Part shown: in pieces, positions 8,361 through 17,071 of the stretch
How positions within the stretch are numbered: position 1 is the stretch's first letter
Layout of the letters: every line of letters starts with the position of its first letter
From: Hyphomicrobium_A sp964620915
GTDB taxonomy: Bacteria; Pseudomonadota; Alphaproteobacteria; Rhizobiales; Hyphomicrobiaceae
Direction: 5' to 3'
NCBI GenBank assembly: GCA_964620915.1
Contig: CAZUKP010000007.1
Coordinates: 1-64,000, forward strand
DNA length: 64,000 bases
The notes under the pieces: model-generated
Database searches by the model: none
What the model was told of the DNA's origin: nothing
What the model saw: only the letters and a program-made list of their open reading frames with translations
Position numbers and translations under genes: made by a program

Positions 8361-11042
8361 CTAGAGTGTGCGCGTCACCGTCTCGACGTTGAAGCACTCG
8401 ATGACGTCACCCTTACGAATGTCATGGTAGTTCGCGAACGCCATTCCGCACTCCTGGCCCGCAGGCACCTCGCGCACTTCGTCCTTGAAGCGTTTCAATG
8501 TCGACAGAGTGCCTTCGTGAATCACCACATCGTCGCGAATGAGCCGCACCTTGGCGCCACGCTCGACTTTGCCTTCCGTCACGCGACAACCCGCCACTTT
8601 GCCGATCTTCGATATGTTGAACACCTCGAGGATCTCTGCATTTCCAAGGAACAGCTCGCGGATGGTCGGCGCCAGCAGGCCTGACATCGCCGCCTTCACG
8701 TCATCGACAAGATCGTAGATGACGTTGTAGTAGCGAATTTCGACCCCCTCACGATCGGCAGCCGCCTTTGCCTGTGCGTTCGCCCTCACGTTGAAGCCGA
8801 CAATCACGGCTTTCGATGCGCTGGCAAGCGTCACGTCGGACTCGGTAATACCACCGACCCCGGAGTGCACGATGCGGGCCTCAACTTCATCAGTGCCAAG
8901 TTTGGCGAGCGCGCCGGCAATGGCTTCCACCGAACCCTGCACGTCGGCCTTAACCAGAAGCGAAAACTCGCTGCGGTCGGCTTCCTTGAGCTGCTGCATC
9001 ATCTGCTCAAGCGTACGTGCGGTACCTGCCGAGCCCAGCGTCTCCCGCCGTTTGCGGACACGATAGTCGGTGAGCTCGCGGGCGCGGCCCTCGTTCTCAA
9101 CAACCGCAAATTGATCGCCAGCCTCAGGAGCAGAATCGAAACCGAGAATTTCCACCGGAACGGACGGACCCGCTTCTTCGGTATTGTGGCTATGGTCATC
9201 AATGAGGGCGCGCACGCGTCCCCATGCCATTCCCGCCACGACAATATCGCCGACCTTCAAAGTGCCACGCTGCACAAGAACCGTACCGACCGGGCCGCGG
9301 CCACGCTCAAGCTTGGCTTCAATAACGATGCCTTCAGCGGATCGGCTGGGATTAGCCTTTAGGTCGAGAATCTCGGCTTGCAGGTGAATGGCTTCCAGCA
9401 ACTTGTCGAGATTGGTCCTCTTTAGTGCGGAAACCGGCACTTCGAGTGTTTCGCCCGACATGCTCTCAACGACGATCTCGTGCTGCAACAGCTCGTTGCG
9501 CACACGGTCTGGATCAGCCTGCGGTTTATCGATCTTATTGATGGCGACAATGATGGGCACGCCGGCCGCCTTGGCGTGATTGATTGCCTCGATAGTCTGA
9601 GGCATCACCCCGTCATCCGCAGCGACGACCAGCACAACGATATCCGTAACTTTCGCACCACGCGCCCGCATGGCGGTGAATGCCTCATGGCCTGGCGTGT
9701 CAACGAAGGTAATCTTGCTGCCCGACGGCGTCGTCACCTGATACGCGCCGATGTGCTGCGTGATGCCGCCTGCCTCGCCCGAGACGACATTGGTCTGCCG
9801 GATCGCGTCCAAGAGCGAAGTCTTGCCGTGATCGACGTGCCCCATGATCGTAACGACCGGCGCACGCGGCTCCAGCGACCCCGCGTCGTCCTGCTCACCG
9901 AGGAAGCCGGTCTCAATATCGGACTCAGAGACGCGCTTCGCTGTATGGCCGAAATCCTGAACGATGAGCTCTGCAGTATCCGAGTCGATCACATCGTTGA
10001 TCGTGTGCATCTCGCCTTCTTTCATCAAGAATTTGATGACGTCGACGGCGCGTTCTGTCATGCGGTTCGCAAGTTCCTGAATTGTGATCACCTCTGGAAT
10101 GACCACTTCGCGCACGATCTTCTCGCGCGATTGGGGAATGCCCATCGCTTTGAGCTTTTCGCGCTCGCGTTTGCGCTTCAGAGATGCAAGTGAACGTTCC
10201 CGCTGCTTCTCGTCGAAGGCGTTGTTGATCGTCAGTTTGACACGCTCGCGGCGCTCGTCGGCTCGGACGGCCGGCGCACGAGTGCCTGGCTTACGGCCTC
10301 TTGGCCCTGCGCGTCCTTCGTCTTCGTCGACCCTGGCCGCAGCAGCCCCGCGGGGACCACGTCGCGACTGTGGTGTTTCAGGAGCCTCTGCGTTTTTCTC
10401 GGATGTGGGCTTCGCACGCTGCGGGGTGGCGATCTCGATTTGCTGCGGCTTTCCGCCTTCACGCGGTTGCAGTGCGGGGTTGAGTCTGGACTTCTCCTTG
10501 GATCCTGCAGCCTCAGCCTTCGCATGCTCTGGTGCAGCAGTTGCAGTGTCGCCAACGGCAGACTTGTTTTCGCCTGCCTCTTTCTTCGCGGGCGCCGTCG
10601 CAGCAGCAGCCGGTTTCGCTGCAGCCTCAGCCGGCTCTGCTTCGGCAGCCCGCTTCGATTTTGCGACGCTCTCTTCGCGCTCGGTTTCATCTTGGACGCG
10701 TGCCGCTGCAAGAGCACGGGCCCTGGCTTCGCGTTCTTCCTCTGAGAGCGTCCGACGACCAGCCGCCTCACCCACCTGTTGCTTGGCAGGACCCTTAGCC
10801 TTCGCTGGCTTCTTTGGCCCAGCGACCTTTGGCTGCGACTGCGTAACCTCGGGCTCGGCCTCTTGCGCCGCTCCAGGTGTCGCCAGCTTACGTGTTCTGC
10901 GCTTTTCGACGACGACCGATTTTGAGCGGCCGTGGCTGAAATTCTGCCGAACATGGCCGGACTCGACCGTCCGCTGCAGGGATAACGGTTTGCGGCCGCC
11001 CCCGCGGAGGGTCTTCTCGGTGGTGTCCTTCGTTTCCGTCAT
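8361..11042 (-). CDS. infB: translation initiation factor IF-2
   Basis: This is an 893-residue IF-2, the GTPase that places initiator tRNA on the 30S subunit and drives subunit joining. Order: short conserved N-terminal segment (GGGRKPLSLQRTVE), a long Ala/Lys/Glu/Pro-rich linker (about 55-265), the IF2_N fold (about 315-365), then the GTPase with G1 GHVDHGKT (401-408), DTPGHEAF and NKID, and the C-terminal domains II-IV that bind fMet-tRNA. The start ATG 11042 has a purine-rich GAGAAGAG just upstream. It follows the YlxR-like gene by 44 bases. Confidence 0.98.
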   Translation of the reverse strand: MTETKDTTEKTLRGGGRKPLSLQRTVESGHVRQNFSHGRSKSVVVEKRRTRKLATPGAAQEAEPEVTQSQPKVAGPKKPAKAKGPAKQQVGEAAGRRTLSEEEREARARALAAARVQDETEREESVAKSKRAAEAEPAEAAAKPAAAATAPAKKEAGENKSAVGDTATAAPEHAKAEAAGSKEKSRLNPALQPREGGKPQQIEIATPQRAKPTSEKNAEAPETPQSRRGPRGAAAARVDEDEGRAGPRGRKPGTRAPAVRADERRERVKLTINNAFDEKQRERSLASLKRKREREKLKAMGIPQSREKIVREVVIPEVITIQELANRMTERAVDVIKFLMKEGEMHTINDVIDSDTAELIVQDFGHTAKRVSESDIETGFLGEQDDAGSLEPRAPVVTIMGHVDHGKTSLLDAIRQTNVVSGEAGGITQHIGAYQVTTPSGSKITFVDTPGHEAFTAMRARGAKVTDIVVLVVAADDGVMPQTIEAINHAKAAGVPIIVAINKIDKPQADPDRVRNELLQHEIVVESMSGETLEVPVSALKRTNLDKLLEAIHLQAEILDLKANPSRSAEGIVIEAKLERGRGPVGTVLVQRGTLKVGDIVVAGMAWGRVRALIDDHSHNTEEAGPSVPVEILGFDSAPEAGDQFAVVENEGRARELTDYRVRKRRETLGSAGTARTLEQMMQQLKEADRSEFSLLVKADVQGSVEAIAGALAKLGTDEVEARIVHSGVGGITESDVTLASASKAVIVGFNVRANAQAKAAADREGVEIRYYNVIYDLVDDVKAAMSGLLAPTIRELFLGNAEILEVFNISKIGKVAGCRVTEGKVERGAKVRLIRDDVVIHEGTLSTLKRFKDEVREVPAGQECGMAFANYHDIRKGDVIECFNVETVTRTL

Positions 11043-11086
11043 GCTCTTCTCGTTAAAAACCCAATATTTATCGTGTTTCGGCAGGA

Positions 11087-11734
11087 CTAGGATGTGCCAA
11101 ATTTCGACCGATAGCGCCTCAAGCGCTCGGCCTCGCTGACAAACCGCATGGTAGCTCCGCCTCTCGTGAGGCCAGCATGTACCACATTTGGCCGCCCAAT
11201 GGCCAAGCTCAATTCATCAATAGTGAGCCAATCGACAACAGGTGCCGATACGTCGCTATCGCGGCAGATCGCCTCGAACTTACGGTCCAGCTTGCGCCGT
11301 CCATCTTCGGCTGCGTCGGCACCATGGACCAGAACATCAACCTTGCCGCTCTTGAGCAGCTTCTCCACTTTTTCAAAGCCGGTGGAGACCAGCCCCGCCT
11401 TATTGGCAAGCGAAAGGGCCTCGAGCGTACGTCGTATAAGTAGTTGCTCTACGGTCTGAGCCAAGTCCTGCGGCACGTTAACCTCGCGCTTCAGGCTCTT
11501 GGAGAATGCGTTCGACTTGGCCGCCCGTTCGACGTCTGACTTCGTCGCCGACACCCAGACACCGCGGCCAGGCAACCGGCGCGCCAGATCAGGCACCAGC
11601 CGGCCATTGGGATCTACGACGAAGCGGATGAGGTCGGCCGGCTCACGTTCTGCACGCGTAACGATGCAGCGCCGAAGTGAGCCCGAAAGCTCTCTTCCGC
11701 CATCACGATCATCGCCTTCGTGCTGAACCTGCAA
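11087..11734 (-). CDS. YlxR-like RNA-binding protein with C-terminal L7Ae-like domain
   Basis: The 215-residue protein has an N-terminal DUF448/YlxR domain with the signature RRCIVTR and the PGRGVWV turn. A second half (about 85-215) resembles an L7Ae/ribosomal L30e fold (LEALSLANKAGLVSTG...VEKLLKSGKV). Alphaproteobacterial members are annotated as RNA-binding proteins; in firmicutes YlxR is tied to transcription and RNase P, so a role with NusA is plausible but inferred. The start is TTG 11734: GGGAG lies 6 bases upstream and there is no in-frame ATG at the N-terminus. It is 29 bases from nusA and 44 from infB. Confidence 0.88.
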   Translation of the reverse strand: MQVQHEGDDRDGGRELSGSLRRCIVTRAEREPADLIRFVVDPNGRLVPDLARRLPGRGVWVSATKSDVERAAKSNAFSKSLKREVNVPQDLAQTVEQLLIRRTLEALSLANKAGLVSTGFEKVEKLLKSGKVDVLVHGADAAEDGRRKLDRKFEAICRDSDVSAPVVDWLTIDELSLAIGRPNVVHAGLTRGGATMRFVSEAERLRRYRSKFGTS

Positions 11735-11763
11735 ACTGATCTCCCAAAACCAAACATCACCGT

Positions 11764-13581
11764 CTAACCCTCGACGGCAGTAGACTTGCCGTCACCGTCT
11801 TCGCCGTCAGGGCTGGCCTCATCTTCGGCGGCATCCACTTCTGTGGTTTCCACTTCTGCGGCTTCTACTTCGGCGGCATCCACTTCTGCCGCTTCTACTT
11901 CTGCGGTTTCCACTTCTGCTGCTTCGCCTTCTGTGACTTCGCCTTCTGTGACTTCGCCTTCTGCGGCTTCGCCTTCTGCGGTCTCAGCTTCTGGCTCCAA
12001 CTTAGGCAGCAGGTCCTCTGCCTTGATCCACCCTGCCAACACGCGGGCAGACATGATCATTTCCTCGACTTCGTTGCGGCCAATTTCAAAACCGTCGAGA
12101 ATGCCCTTGTGGCGCACGGGCTCGGCATCCTTTTCGCGCTTGCGCTCAGTCCAACCAAGAAGATCGTCGGTCGCACAGTCAGCCACGTCCTCGACGGTCT
12201 TTATGTCGTTCTCGCCAAACGCGACCATCATTGCTGTGGTCACGCCTTGGATCTTTGCGACATCGTCCTCCACTCCAAGCTCACGCCGCTTGGCGTCTCG
12301 GTCGGCTTCCTGTTTCTCAAGGTATTCGCGTGCGCGTGACTGAATTTCTTCAGCCGTATTCTCATCGAAGCCCTCGATGTGGGCGATCTCTGATACATCG
12401 ACGTAAGCGACTTCCTCAATCGAGGCGAAGCCCTCCGTGACAAGAAGCTGCGCAATCACCTCGTCCACATCGAGCGATTCCATCAGCATCTGCGAGCGCT
12501 CAGCGAATTCCTTCTGTCGGCGCTCCGATTCCTCCTGTTCGGTCAGAATGTCGATGTCCCAACCCGTCAGCTGCGAGGCTAGTCGCACATTCTGACCGCG
12601 CCGACCAATGGCAAGCGAGAGCTGGGTCTCGGGCACGACGACCTCAATGCGGTTTGAATCCTCATCGAGCACCACCTTGGTCACCTCGGCCGGTGCAAGC
12701 GCGTTGACGATGAAGCTTGCCGCATCTGGATTCCATTGGATGATGTCGACCTTCTCGCCTTGAAGCTCGTTCACGACCGCCTGGACGCGCGAACCGCGCA
12801 TGCCGACGCAAGCGCCGACGGGATCGATCGAGGAGTCCTTCGAAATCACCGCGATCTTGGCTCGGCTGCCTGGATCTCGCGCGACGGACTTGATCTCGAC
12901 GACGCCGTCATAGATCTCGGGCACTTCCTGCGCGAAGAGCTTCGACATGAACTCCGGCCGTGCACGCGACAAGAAAATCTGGGGGCCGCGTTGCTCGCGG
13001 CGAACATCATAAATATAAGCGCGCACACGATCACCGTAGCGCACATTCTCGCGCGGGATCATTTCGTCGCGGCGGATGACGCCTTCCGCGCGGCCAAGGT
13101 CGACGATCACGTTGCCGTATTCGACGCGCTTGACTGTGCCGTTTACGATCTCACTAATGCGATCTTTATACTCACTGTAATGGCGCTCGCGCTCGGCCTC
13201 GCGCACCTTCTGCACAATGACCTGCTTGGCGTTCTGTGCTGCGACCCGGCCGAAATCAAGTGGCGGCAACGGCTCTCCAATGAGATCACCGATTTGTGCT
13301 TCGGGATTGCGCTGCTTTGCATCTTCCAAATTAATCTCAGTCGAGTCGTTCTCGACCGTCTCCACAACCGACAGCACGCGCGACAACCGCGCCTCCCCGG
13401 TCTTGGGATCGATCTCACAGCGGATGTCGTTCTCCGCCCCGTACCGCGACTTCGCGGCCTTCTGGATGGCGTCTTCCATCGCCTCGATGACGATCTTGCG
13501 ATCGATTGTCTTTTCGCGCGCAACCGCTTCAGCGATTTGCAGCAGCTCTAGCCGATTGGCACTAACTCCGGCCATTGACAT
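11764..13581 (-). CDS. nusA: transcription termination/antitermination factor NusA
   Basis: NusA binds RNA polymerase and modulates pausing, termination and antitermination. The 605-residue protein shows the N-terminal polymerase-binding domain (AMEDAIQKAAKSRYG), an S1 domain (about 135-205), two KH domains (GVRGSR-like GMRGSRVQAVVNEL and the AIGRRGQNVRLA motif), and two acidic helix-hairpin repeats in the C-terminal part. It then carries an extra 70-residue tail made mostly of Glu/Ala/Val pentapeptide repeats, unlike standard NusA. GAGGAGG lies about 10 bases before ATG 13581. It follows rimP by 30 bases. Confidence 0.98.
   Translation of the reverse strand: MSMAGVSANRLELLQIAEAVAREKTIDRKIVIEAMEDAIQKAAKSRYGAENDIRCEIDPKTGEARLSRVLSVVETVENDSTEINLEDAKQRNPEAQIGDLIGEPLPPLDFGRVAAQNAKQVIVQKVREAERERHYSEYKDRISEIVNGTVKRVEYGNVIVDLGRAEGVIRRDEMIPRENVRYGDRVRAYIYDVRREQRGPQIFLSRARPEFMSKLFAQEVPEIYDGVVEIKSVARDPGSRAKIAVISKDSSIDPVGACVGMRGSRVQAVVNELQGEKVDIIQWNPDAASFIVNALAPAEVTKVVLDEDSNRIEVVVPETQLSLAIGRRGQNVRLASQLTGWDIDILTEQEESERRQKEFAERSQMLMESLDVDEVIAQLLVTEGFASIEEVAYVDVSEIAHIEGFDENTAEEIQSRAREYLEKQEADRDAKRRELGVEDDVAKIQGVTTAMMVAFGENDIKTVEDVADCATDDLLGWTERKREKDAEPVRHKGILDGFEIGRNEVEEMIMSARVLAGWIKAEDLLPKLEPEAETAEGEAAEGEVTEGEVTEGEAAEVETAEVEAAEVDAAEVEAAEVETTEVDAAEDEASPDGEDGDGKSTAVEG
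11815..11979 (-). repeat. 11-unit 15-bp coding tandem repeat in nusA
   Basis: Residues 535-589 of NusA are eleven degenerate pentapeptides of the type AEGEA, TEGEV, AEVEA, AEVDA and TEVDA, encoded by 15-bp units. The frame is never broken, and the product is a highly acidic, probably disordered tail. Such arrays can change copy number by slippage in multiples of 15 bp without losing the reading frame. Confidence 0.9.
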
Positions 13582-13611
13582 CGTCGTTCGTCCTCCTCGT
13601 GGTGCCGGGCG

Positions 13612-14193
13612 CTATACATCGTCGCCGGGACCGACATCTTCTTTCGTTTTCGCGCGGCGCAACGCCTCGCGGATCAACTCGTCTGTAAGCACTAGCTTGG
13701 CATCGGACACAAGTCCGACCGGCAAGCCAATAACATTGGGTCCGGTCTGATCGAGATCGACTTCGATCCTAATCTCACCGTCCTCGAACCCCTCCAAGGT
13801 GCCGCGAAACCTCTTGCGGCCATCGATTGGTTCCTTCAGCTCGACTTTTGCCTCGTGCCCTGCCCAATCCTCAAAGTCCGATGGGCGCACCAGAGGCCGG
13901 TCGATGCCCGGGGATGAAACCTCCAAGCGGTAACTGCCCGGTATAGGGTCATGTACGTCCAACAATGGCGATATCTCACGCGATACGGCCTCACAATCCT
14001 CGATGACCATCGTACCGTCGGGACGCTCCGCCATGACTTGTACGGTCTGGCCTTCCCGGCCTGTAATCAATACACGCACCAATCGAAAGCCGCGGTCTTC
14101 AAGCACCGGCTCTATCAGGGCCGCTACCTTTCCCGCTACGCCGGTCTCATGAACAAACCGATCTCGCAAAGCGCTCTCTTCGCCAGCCTCCAT
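13612..14193 (-). CDS. rimP: ribosome maturation factor RimP
   Basis: RimP assists early 30S assembly. The 193-residue protein has the N-terminal alpha/beta domain (VAALIEPVLEDRGFRLVRV) with the conserved GRTVQVM-type strand and the DCEAVSREISPLLDV segment, the signature LEVSSPGIDRPL, and the C-terminal SH3-like barrel (KVELKEPIDGRKRFRGTLEG). The frame is open to 14328, but ATG 14193 (MEAGEESALRDRF) matches family length. It is the first gene of the rimP-nusA cluster, placed after a terminator that closes trmB, so a promoter should lie between 14194 and 14270. Confidence 0.97.
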   Translation of the reverse strand: MEAGEESALRDRFVHETGVAGKVAALIEPVLEDRGFRLVRVLITGREGQTVQVMAERPDGTMVIEDCEAVSREISPLLDVHDPIPGSYRLEVSSPGIDRPLVRPSDFEDWAGHEAKVELKEPIDGRKRFRGTLEGFEDGEIRIEVDLDQTGPNVIGLPVGLVSDAKLVLTDELIREALRRAKTKEDVGPGDDV

Positions 14194-14240
14194 AACCTGA
14201 GATATCCGGTTGCTTCCGCTCGAAGATTTCGCTTCAAGAC

Positions 14241-14269
14241 AAAAAGAGCGGACCCCCGAGGGCCCACTC
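14241..14269 (-). terminator. intrinsic terminator after trmB
   Basis: On the minus strand a 9-bp stem with two G-U pairs (GAGTGGGCC / GGTCCGCTC, 6-base loop) is followed directly by TTTTTG. It lies about 75 bases past the trmB stop and separates the metK-trmB unit from the rimP-nusA unit. Confidence 0.75.
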
Positions 14270-14343
14270 CCTAAAGTTGAGATGATCATGAGCACCGGAG
14301 TTTTACGGGATCTCGACGCCTCTGGCAACCCAATTGTGGCTGT

Positions 14344-15054
14344 TTAAAGGCGCGAATTACGCAAGAACCGCAAGAAGTAGCATCGCCGTCCCTGCCCACG
14401 TGCCTTCGCCTCATACCGGGTCTGTGGCCAATCCGCGCCGCGCTCGCGCCAGTCTTGGGGCCCCTCGGCCTGCCACGTGAAAGCACCGCTAGTCCGGATG
14501 CTGAGCAAAGCAGTTCGCGCATAGTCGCCGATGTCGGTTGCAATCCTGAGTTCAGCCTGGGGCACCATGACCTTGGCCAAGAGATTGAGCAGTCCAGGCG
14601 ATACGAGCCGGCGTTTGGCATGGCGCTTTTTCGGCCACGGATCCGGAAACAAAATGTAGACGCGCTGCAGAGAGGCCTCAGGGAGCCAGCGCAAGAGCGG
14701 GCGCACGTCATCTGCAAAGAGTCGTACATTTTGTAAGCCATGCTCCTCTATCGCTATCAATGCCTTCACGAGCCCGTCCAGATAGGGCTCGCAGCCAATG
14801 AACCCCACGTCCGGATTGTTGCGAGCCTGCCAGACGAGGTGCTCCCCGCCGCCAAACCCAACCTCAAGCCGGACCTCAGAGATCTTGAGCGGAAACAGCG
14901 CCTCTAGCGACTGTGGCGACGCCTCGGCTAGATCCACTTCCAACTGCGGAAGAAAGCTATCTAAGAGCGATTGCTGGCGCGCGCTCAAGCGCCGCCCGCG
15001 CCGGCGTCCGAACGAGCGCAGCTCATGTACTTCAACAATGGATGCCTTGTTCAC
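14344..15054 (-). CDS. trmB: tRNA (guanine-N7)-methyltransferase
   Basis: TrmB methylates G46 in the tRNA variable loop using S-adenosylmethionine. The family motifs are present: FGRRRGRRLSARQQ near the start, the SAM-binding EVGFGGGEH, FIGCEP, and the signature LFPDPWPKKRHAKRR. The frame is open upstream into metK (to 15216), which would overlap that gene by 130 bases. I choose GTG 15054, which gives 236 residues and a normal spacing before FGRRRG; no clear ribosome site precedes it, so the start is uncertain. It lies just after metK, the enzyme that makes its cofactor. Confidence 0.93.
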   Translation of the reverse strand: MNKASIVEVHELRSFGRRRGRRLSARQQSLLDSFLPQLEVDLAEASPQSLEALFPLKISEVRLEVGFGGGEHLVWQARNNPDVGFIGCEPYLDGLVKALIAIEEHGLQNVRLFADDVRPLLRWLPEASLQRVYILFPDPWPKKRHAKRRLVSPGLLNLLAKVMVPQAELRIATDIGDYARTALLSIRTSGAFTWQAEGPQDWRERGADWPQTRYEAKARGQGRRCYFLRFLRNSRL

Positions 15055-15085
15055 ATCAGGCGCCAGCGCAGAGACATCACTTTCG

Positions 15086-16285
15086 TCAGGCAACGGCCTT
15101 CTTGAGCTCTTCTGCAAGATCGGTCTTCTCCCACGAGAAGCCACCGTCCGCATCGGGTGTTCGCCCGAAATGACCATACGCCGAGGTTCGCGCATAGATT
15201 GGCTTATTGAGGTCAAGGTGTTCGCGAATGCCTCGCGGCGAAAGATTCATGACCTCGCCAAGAACCTTTTCGAGCTTCGCCTCGTCAACGTTGCCGGTGC
15301 CGTAGGTGTCGACGTAGATCGACAGCGGCTTTGCTACACCAATCGCATATGAAAGCTGGATGTTGCACCGGTCAGCAAGCCCCGCGGCCACAACATTCTT
15401 GGCGAGGTAGCGCGCAGCGTAGGCGGCCGATCGATCGACTTTGGTTGGATCCTTCCCCGAGAACGCACCTCCACCGTGGGGCGCCGCGCCACCATATGTA
15501 TCAACGATGATTTTGCGGCCGGTCAGCCCGCAATCGCCGTCAGGACCACCAATAAAGAACTTGCCTGTCGGATTAACGTGCCACACCGTTTCGCCAGTCA
15601 GCCACTCCTCGGGAAGAGTCTTTCTGACGTAGGGCTCTATAATCTCGCGAACTTTCTCGGACGGCAGATCTTCATCGACATGTTGGTGAGAGACTACGAT
15701 CTGCGTGACGGCGACTGGTTTGCCGTCCTCGTAACGAATTGTGACTTGGCTTTTCGAGTCAGGCCCCAGGTAACGGGCCGGCCCCTCTTTCGCACGTCTG
15801 GCCTTGGCCAAGTCGCGCAAAATATTGTGCGCATAGTAAATCGGTGCCGGCATCAGCTCTGGCGTTTCGGTGCACGCATACCCGAACATGATTCCCTGGT
15901 CGCCGGCCCCTTCTTCACGGTTCCCACCCGAGTCAACGCCCTGCGCGATATCCGCAGACTGCGGGTGCAGGAGAACGTCGACCTTGCACTTTTCCCAGTG
16001 AAAACCTTCCTGCTCATATCCGATGTCGCGGATGGCCATCCGTGCGACGTGCGAAATCCAGTCCATGGTGACGGTTTCCGGGCCGCGCGTTTCGCCAGCA
16101 ATAATCACTTGATTGGTCGTTGCCATCGTTTCGCAGGCTGCCCGAATAGCCCAAGGGTCGATACCGGCCTTCGGACCCTCGCGGTAGAATAAGTCAACGA
16201 TCTCATCTGAGATTCGGTCGCACACCTTGTCGGGGTGCCCCTCAGAAACTGACTCGCTTGTGAATAGGTAGGAATTGCGTGCCAC
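15086..16285 (-). CDS. metK: S-adenosylmethionine synthetase
   Basis: MetK joins methionine and ATP to make S-adenosylmethionine in the cytoplasm. The 399-residue protein carries both signature motifs, the ATP-binding loop (GAGDQGIMFGYA) and the P-loop-like GGGAFSGKDPTKVDRS, plus the N-terminal SEGHPDKVCDRISDEI. The start is GTG 16285 with GGGAG about 7 bases upstream. I compared the leader with known alphaproteobacterial SAM riboswitches and could not fold a convincing match. Confidence 0.98.
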   Translation of the reverse strand: MARNSYLFTSESVSEGHPDKVCDRISDEIVDLFYREGPKAGIDPWAIRAACETMATTNQVIIAGETRGPETVTMDWISHVARMAIRDIGYEQEGFHWEKCKVDVLLHPQSADIAQGVDSGGNREEGAGDQGIMFGYACTETPELMPAPIYYAHNILRDLAKARRAKEGPARYLGPDSKSQVTIRYEDGKPVAVTQIVVSHQHVDEDLPSEKVREIIEPYVRKTLPEEWLTGETVWHVNPTGKFFIGGPDGDCGLTGRKIIVDTYGGAAPHGGGAFSGKDPTKVDRSAAYAARYLAKNVVAAGLADRCNIQLSYAIGVAKPLSIYVDTYGTGNVDEAKLEKVLGEVMNLSPRGIREHLDLNKPIYARTSAYGHFGRTPDADGGFSWEKTDLAEELKKAVA

Positions 16286-16433
16286 AGAGGGCTCCCATTA
16301 TTCATGGTTCATCGCGGAAAAAGCGCCGGGGTTGTCTCAAGCTTTGCGCGACGGGTCAAGGCGGCGACCCGAATCGGAGCGCAATCGGCCCTGCACCGCA
16401 CCCTATCAAGCTGCAAAATTAAGTGATTTGCTA

Positions 16434-16451
16434 TGCTCCGAACTCGGAGCA
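16434..16451 (-). other. short inverted repeat after the XRE regulator gene
   Basis: A 7- to 8-bp inverted repeat (TGCTCCGA / TCGGAGCA) begins 4 bases past the stop codon of the upstream regulator gene. There is no T-run right after it on the minus strand, so terminator function is doubtful; it could be a weak Rho-assisted end or an operator for metK. Confidence 0.3.
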
Positions 16452-16454
16452 CAT

Positions 16455-16910
16455 CTAGGCTTGCTGTCCCTCGCCAGCAAGCGCGCGAATAAGCTCTATG
16501 ATTGAGCGTCGCACGCGCGAGTCGGTAACACGCACGAAGGCCTTGTTGAGCTCCAGTCCTTCGCGGCTGCCGAGGAACTCCACCGCATAGTTCTCAGCGG
16601 GCTGCTCTCCGAAACCGGCAGACGCGCCAGTCCCGCCGCTGGGGAGCTCGTCGTAGAAAAACTGCACCGGCACGCCCAGCACCTTGGACAAGTCGAATAG
16701 GCGGCTCGCGCCGATCCGGTTTATGCCCTTCTCGTACTTTTGGATCTGCTGAAACGTCAGCCCGAGGTGCTCACCCAGTTTCTCCTGGCTCATACCAAGC
16801 AGCATTCGCCTTAGCCGAACGCGGGCACCTACGTGAACATCAATCGGGTTGGCACGACGTGAGCTGCGATCGTCTGCCTCACCTTCGTGCCGCGCATCTT
16901 CTTTTGACAT
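16455..16910 (-). CDS. XRE-family transcriptional regulator, PraR/PhrR-like
   Basis: The 151-residue protein has a central helix-turn-helix of the XRE type (about 28-82: VGARVRLRRMLLGMSQEKLGE...FQQIQKYEKGINRIGASRL) and a C-terminal helical segment (about 120-148). Rhizobial regulators PraR and PhrR occupy the same place between lnt and metK and share this layout; they act in adhesion, quorum sensing or acid response depending on species. The specific role here is inferred. AAGGT lies about 13 bases before ATG 16910. The 161-base gap to lnt could hold its own promoter; no operator was identified. Confidence 0.85.
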   Translation of the reverse strand: MSKEDARHEGEADDRSSRRANPIDVHVGARVRLRRMLLGMSQEKLGEHLGLTFQQIQKYEKGINRIGASRLFDLSKVLGVPVQFFYDELPSGGTGASAGFGEQPAENYAVEFLGSREGLELNKAFVRVTDSRVRRSIIELIRALAGEGQQA

Positions 16911-17071
16911 CTTGGCATTTACCTTATGACGTCCCGAACCACGTCTTTTCTTTATTGCGCGCCGAACAACCGCGTTGTCGAGGGTGCAAACGTCCTAAAC
17001 AACATTCATCTCCGCCCACAGACTAATCCTTATGACGGGAAGTGTCGCAGCGAGCAATGATGGTGTGTGCG

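Noticed and set aside
11815..11979. Repeat array resembling a CRISPR
   Set aside because: The units are 15 bp, contiguous, in-frame within nusA and have no spacers.
16286..16454. Possible SAM riboswitch in the metK leader
   Set aside because: The metK start is preceded by AATAATGGGAGCC, which recalls the end of the SAM/SAH class, but the required upstream hairpin and conserved loop could not be found.
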